Shown one piece after another: positions 59,661 to 64,000 of a stretch of 64,000 nt of DNA. The notes under the pieces are model-generated. The model did no database searches. It was not told where the DNA came from and saw nothing but the letters and a program-made list of their open reading frames with translations. The stretch spans positions 1-64,000 of the forward strand of contig QNGE01000407.1 in assembly GCA_008508345.1 (NCBI GenBank). The letters are read 5' to 3'. The translations under genes were made by a program, and so were the position numbers. The stretch comes from Paragonimus westermani (lineage: Eukaryota > Platyhelminthes > Trematoda > Plagiorchiida > Troglotrematidae). Positions within the stretch are counted from its first letter, which is position 1. The number at the start of each line of letters is the position of its first letter.

Positions 59661-61244
59661 GATATTTTTCTGAAAATGGTCTAAGTCGGTACCTCCATCT
59701 GTGAAAATGGCATGGAGGACTTCATTCGGACTCGGTGCCTTGTGTTTTCTAAGGACCTTGATCTTGAGTGAGACCTCTATTTTCGAGGGCGGAGAAATGT
59801 CAACAGACTAATAAGGTAGAAGCCGGAAGCGCTGTGGATGGCGCAAGTGGCCAATTGGACTTCTATTCAAAGTGCTCATCTCAACGTCCTGAGCGTCGTT
59901 GCAAGTTATGAATAGGCTCGCCGTCGGCCGTCACAAATTGCCCCGCTCATATATGACCCACTGTTATCCGTTGCTCGGATGAGGTGGAAAGGTTGTCTGG
60001 ACTTCTCGGTAGCAGCGGCTTCTTCTGTTTGGACAGCGCGTTGTGTTCACTAGCTCTCCGGTCCTCTCGTAGCACTTTCCAGAGCTCCAAGCAAGCAGCT
60101 TTGCGGAGCTAACAGAGCGAGCGTGACATACTTCAATGCGTGTTTGGAATTCACACAATTGCTGCAGAGTGGATTAATCTTCAAAACAACCTCACCACCG
60201 GTAGCTGAAGCCCACGCAGTCACTCTGTGCCCACGACTGACTTGGCGATAAATGTCACAAAATGACACGTTGTCGTCTAGACCGCCGAAAGTAAGTGCTT
60301 GTCAGAAACAGGCTGTACTTAGCACAGAACTGCAATAAACGCGTACCGTTGTCTGTTTGTTGAACACCGTAAGAGTATGAGCCATCCAAATCACGCTCGT
60401 CCACTTTTAGACAGCTTGCTGAAATGTTCAAGACTCTGGCTACTAGTAGTACGATGTGTTTTACACTCCCGGATTATCATGCTGGGGCGACTGCGGAAGA
60501 GACATTTCTTGATGAAACTCGAAGTTTTGCCTCCAGATAAACAAAGCGAAATCCTCGGTCCCGGGGAATAACGCGACTGACCCCGCTAACTGCTCCAAGT
60601 CAAATCAAAAGATGCGTGTGAAAGTCGTTTTGCTCTGTTTAGAAGACGCGATTAACAAAGAGAAAAATGCATGGTTACCTACAGATAACAGAAAACAGTG
60701 AAGGTTATTTCCAGACTGTTTTGCGAATTTCTGCTCATTCTGATTCGACAAAATCGTTTTCCCTCGGAAGGAGGCATTTTTGGGTGAAAGCAACAGGAAT
60801 CCTTGACACAATGTCCGTGCGGTTTGTAGAAGGTTAGTGAGCTAGTGGTAAGAACAATTTTTGGCTGCGTGTAGACTACAGTTTATGGTGCCATATGCCC
60901 CAACAGCAAACAGATGGCGCCCCTCGATGCCCTAACCGTACCTTCCAATCTGACAGCGTGGAGACGGTTGTTGACGAATATCTAGTCAAGTAGCGCCGTA
61001 TTTCCGTATACGTATATGGCAGTGTCAGCACCGGCTTGACCAGTGGCTTGAACAGCAGGGTCTCCAGACAGGCGGACATTGTACGTGCATGGTAGAGCGA
61101 TCGACGAAGATTGACGTTATAGCATTGAGCTAGAATCCTAAAGTCGTCTTTCAGTAGGACAGCAGATACTGTTGGCGAGGGTCTGCAAAGTACGTGAAAA
61201 CAGCTGCCTGTTGACTTATCTGCATAAATGTTCGAACATACAAG
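59661..61244. other. Intronic stretch, nothing recognised
   Basis: No family motif in any frame. The part nearest 59661 may be the endonuclease end of the LINE, too decayed to read. Confidence 0.4.
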
Positions 61245-61715
61245 GTGACAAGGTTAAATGGTGTTCGCGGGTCGAGTAGGGGTTTGTGTCTGTCAGATAA
61301 AGATATCACCATGATGTTAACACTGTATCATACTGCCCGACTTCCCCTGCGAGTAGTAAATGAGGCCATTCACCGGTGTATATCTGGAGACGAGATTTGG
61401 GAATTACCGCGTGAATTGTTATTTAACAAATCAGAGGAAACTGGGATTGATTGGTTCGGTGAGGAAGAAGGTGACAAGGAAGCAAAGCCGACACTTCGAC
61501 CACGGAATTACGATCGAAGTATAAGGCAGGAAAGGATAACAAGTATACGTTCACAAATTCATAATTGTTGGAAACAGAATAATTCTCGGCTATCCAAGTC
61601 AAAGAAGGGATGTGACGGACTTCACCAGGAAAATTTGGTGCAAAAGATATTTAACCCAGAAGGCATTGGGGCGAGGGACAGAGTTTACAACCCATTGGAG
61701 GCCAGTGACCAGTAG
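61245..61715 (+). CDS. Unassigned 156-codon open frame
   Basis: An open plus-strand frame of 156 codons in a region where most frames are short. A plausible inner start is the Met in DITMMLTLYHTARLPLRVVN. The product has a hydrophobic N-terminal part, an acidic patch (GEEEGDKEAKP) and a basic C-terminal half rich in Arg, Lys and Ser. I do not recognise a family. It lies opposite the intron of the minus-strand coiled-coil gene and 500 bases before a Penelope-like fragment on the same strand, so it may be a remnant of a mobile element. Confidence 0.35.
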   Translation: MTRLNGVRGSSRGLCLSDKDITMMLTLYHTARLPLRVVNEAIHRCISGDEIWELPRELLFNKSEETGIDWFGEEEGDKEAKPTLRPRNYDRSIRQERITSIRSQIHNCWKQNNSRLSKSKKGCDGLHQENLVQKIFNPEGIGARDRVYNPLEASDQ

Positions 61716-61857
61716 TGGTTGGGTTCACACACCCTTCGGATGTAGTACATCCATCCAGGATGCCCAGTGCGTCCTAGTTACATAAACGTGAGTGTTTTAC
61801 CCTCTCATTCTGATTGGAATATGCGCAGGTTCTAAGCACAGTATGAAGTTGACTCAC

Positions 61858-62031
61858 GTCAATGTTCTCCAATTCTCTCAATGTATCCATCGTTTCTTTC
61901 CTGGCCATGTTAGCATCCGCGAGCAATTTCATTGCGGTTTCTGATGCACCCTTGGCCAAATCAGCCTGCGAACTGGATTCTTGGGCAAACATGGGGACCT
62001 CGGCATTCAATCCTCCGACGTGTTCTTCGAC
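61858..62031 (-). CDS. Exon of the coiled-coil protein (second recognised exon)
   Basis: The exon runs from an acceptor at 62031 to a donor (GTGAGT) after 61858, exactly 58 codons, phase 0 at both ends. It encodes VEEHVGGLNAEVPMFAQESS followed by SASETAMKLL-type alanine-rich helix and ARKETMDTLRELENID. No stop occurs and the joins to both neighbouring exons stay in frame, the main reason to believe in the gene. The composition resembles rod domains of laminin chains or similar extracellular or cytoskeletal coiled coils. Confidence 0.6.
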
Positions 62032-62253
62032 CTTCGGAATGAGGTAAAATAAGGGAGAGAACCCTGGGTTAATTGGGGGATTAGAAAACAGTCACCATTC
62101 TGGAACACTCAGTTCCCTTCGTCTGGTTCATCAGGACGGCAAGAATACTGCGAGATGCAGGCATTTCGTTCATTCTCATCAGACGATCACATAACTGTGC
62201 AGATTTGAGGAATGGATAACACAGTGGGCTAAACACTGACTGATTTTTTTGGA

Positions 62254-62990
62254 ATGGTCGGAGATTGCTTATCTGAGAATATCGACAATCCCCTGTTTTA
62301 TAAATGTTATGTCGATGACATTTCAATATTCACGGATTTTGACCCTTCCATAACTTCTTTACACCAATTTAATTCTACCCACCGGAATCTTTCCGTTACC
62401 TATAAATGGGAGTCATACAACTCACTACCTTTTCTATATAATCTTATTTCTAGGCGCTCAGAAATTGCACTTAACTAGTCTGTTTATCATAAAGCCGTAT
62501 GGAGCAGGTGATGCTTACAGTTCTCTCCATTAGCACTCGTAGCTCACAAACGTGATCTAGTGTGAACACTTTTGGTGGAGGGAGAAAATTGTGTACGAAC
62601 AATGGTCTAAAGTCTGGCCAGGAGCTCATGGAGTATGTTCTATTTGAGAATGAATACCCGGCCAAATGTGTTGAAATTCATTGTAAAGAGCGAGTGGTCA
62701 ATTCCAAACGGCGATCAGCGCTGAAGAAATAGGTCCTCCTCAACTATTTATAAACGGGAGACCACAATACTAACAAAGGTTAATATCTGCTACTGATCGC
62801 ACTTATCCCGCAGCGAAATTGCGTGTTACTTTCTATCACCAGTTTTATTCTCCACTGCCCTGACTTCTTTTTGGAAAGCTCTGCCAGTTCACCTGCAATT
62901 GCAGTAAACCATACATTGGCAGAATCGACCGGAACTTACGACTGAGATGGACGGAGCACATCCTTCAGCAAAGATGATTATTCAGCTCGG
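62254..62990 (+). pseudogene. Penelope-like element fragment (reverse transcriptase YVDD and GIY-YIG)
   Basis: The frame at 62254-62478 encodes the catalytic part of a Penelope-like reverse transcriptase: FYKCYVDDISIF with YVDD, then QFNSTHRNLSVTYKWES and SLPFL, the conserved 'LPFLD' site. After about 350 bases with stops, 62870-62970 encodes CQFTCNCSKPYIGRIDRNLR followed by WTEHI, the core of the GIY-YIG nuclease. The intervening linker shows PAAKLRVTFY near 62812, matching AAKLCVL in the copy at 44674. The element is interrupted by several stops and shifts. It lies inside the intron between the exons at 61858-62031 and 63494-63623, antisense to the gene. Confidence 0.85.
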
Positions 62991-63493
62991 GTCAGCATGC
63001 TAACCTCCAAACGAAAATCCGCCGTCGTCGATCCCAAACCACGTAGTGACAAGTTAAGTGATTGACCCTGCCACTCCGTTTATAGTCTTATTACGCAATC
63101 GCAATCCGCTCTGTTGACGTTTTCCAAAGCGCTGTTATGCGTGTCACATGCTGGCGCTCTGTTGGAAAAAGATGCTGACGCAATCATTTTGTCGCCTCGG
63201 CACTGAAAGTGTTTGCCCCCACCTTGATATGCATCCACATAACGCTCGTTCGTTTCAGTGTTTTGCCACCTTACGCTAGGCATATTTAACTAAATGTTCT
63301 GTACACTTTTCTGGTGAGAATAAACAAAACCCTTTTGTCTTGCAATGTAGGTCTTCTTGCCGTTTTGGTGAGCTACTGTTCTGTGGACAGTACCTAGCCT
63401 AGTCTGGATCGATACGGAAAACCAAATAACATTTAGCACAATCAGTTTGGCACATTATAAACTCATACGGTATCCTTAAACATCATTGCTTAC
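62991..63493. other. Intronic stretch, nothing recognised
   Basis: No motif beyond the likely 3' end of the Penelope-like fragment. Confidence 0.4.
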
Positions 63494-63623
63494 TTGAGCT
63501 ATTTGATCCGCAATCTGTTTTCCGTCAGCCTGGGTCACAATCGGATGTTTGGATAGATCATCGTAAATCCGTTCAGCCTCTGTTAATTGTTTAACTTGGC
63601 CCATGTAGTTTTTGGCGTCATCT
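63494..63623 (-). CDS. Exon of the coiled-coil protein (first recognised exon)
   Basis: The exon runs from an acceptor (AATCATAG) at 63623 to a donor (GTAAGC) after 63494, 130 bases, ending in phase 0. It encodes DDAKNYMGQVKQLTEAERIY followed by DDLSKHP and QADGKQIADQIAQ. It joins in frame to the exon at 61858-62031. Earlier exons must lie beyond the window. No start codon or diagnostic domain is visible here. Confidence 0.6.
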
Positions 63624-64000
63624 CTATGATTGCGGGGGAGAAAACAGTGGGCATCCAGATAAGGCTGTCAATGTTAGGGCAACTGCCGAGTTGGAGTTTT
63701 GATTTGGTTAATGTGTCTGGTTCTTCTGTGTGTGACACTATGAGATACAAACTAGTCCACAGACAGTTACCATAATGACAGGTCTCAGTGTGCAATATTT
63801 CAAAGTAGTTTGTAAACATACACTGAATCATGAAGCCACGACAGACAGCTTTTGCGTGACCTTTCTGATTAAGTGAAAAATCCCCTCAAAAACATACAAT
63901 AATCAACGGGTTGAGTGTATTGATAACAGCCACATTCGAGGGCCCTTAGTGTTCACCGCGAGCTGCGCCAACACGAGAGTACCTGAGGTCCACTGAAGTT
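63624..64000. other. No supported gene
   Basis: Probably intron upstream of the exon ending at 63623. No motif was seen. Confidence 0.4.

Overview
This is a eukaryotic, gene-poor and repeat-rich piece of nuclear genome, most likely from a parasitic flatworm (a trematode or a related tapeworm). Three observations support this: the one clearly intact host gene is split by two introns of exactly 38 bases; similar micro-introns (34-42 bases) interrupt a transposon gene; and the repeats (single-ORF Ty3/gypsy, CR1-like and RTE-like LINEs, Penelope-like elements, a tRNA-derived SINE, a tnp2/CACTA-like DNA transposon) match the mix known from flatworm genomes. The species call is inference. No rRNA gene, CRISPR array or bacterial operon was seen.

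Region 1-8.2 kb: a Ty3/gypsy LTR retrotransposon (2732-7242, minus strand) with an open Gag-Pol frame, both LTRs and a 4-base target duplication. Around it lies an inverted duplication of about 1.14 kb (1153-2295 versus 7102-8244) with no difference or indel in any stretch compared. The left arm runs into a second LTR copy that switches to another subtype partway through. The two LTRs of the main element also belong to different subtypes, so the locus is a recombinant mosaic or is partly misassembled.

Region 8.2-35.4 kb: a decayed two-gene DNA transposon (11.76-15.56 kb: tnp2-type transposase plus a DUF4806-type protein) with a SINE between its genes, then long unassigned stretches with several dead CR1-like LINE copies. 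Two of these end in the same octamer, AATCGCTG, present twice.

Region 35.5-36.0 kb: a complete three-exon gene for cytochrome c oxidase subunit 5A, whose start codon lies 58 bases after a LINE 3' end.

Region 39.3-45.4 kb: a second gypsy copy with its own target duplication but a 2.4-kb internal deletion, a decayed RTE-like LINE on the minus strand, and the C-terminal part of a Penelope-like element with a GIY-YIG nuclease domain.

Region 46.9-63.6 kb: candidate exons of one or more minus-strand host genes. Three of them (57.2, 61.9 and 63.5 kb) encode consecutive, strongly coiled-coil segments. Between them sit another RTE-like LINE and another Penelope-like fragment. Apart from COX5A and these exons, nearly all recognisable coding sequence belongs to mobile elements.
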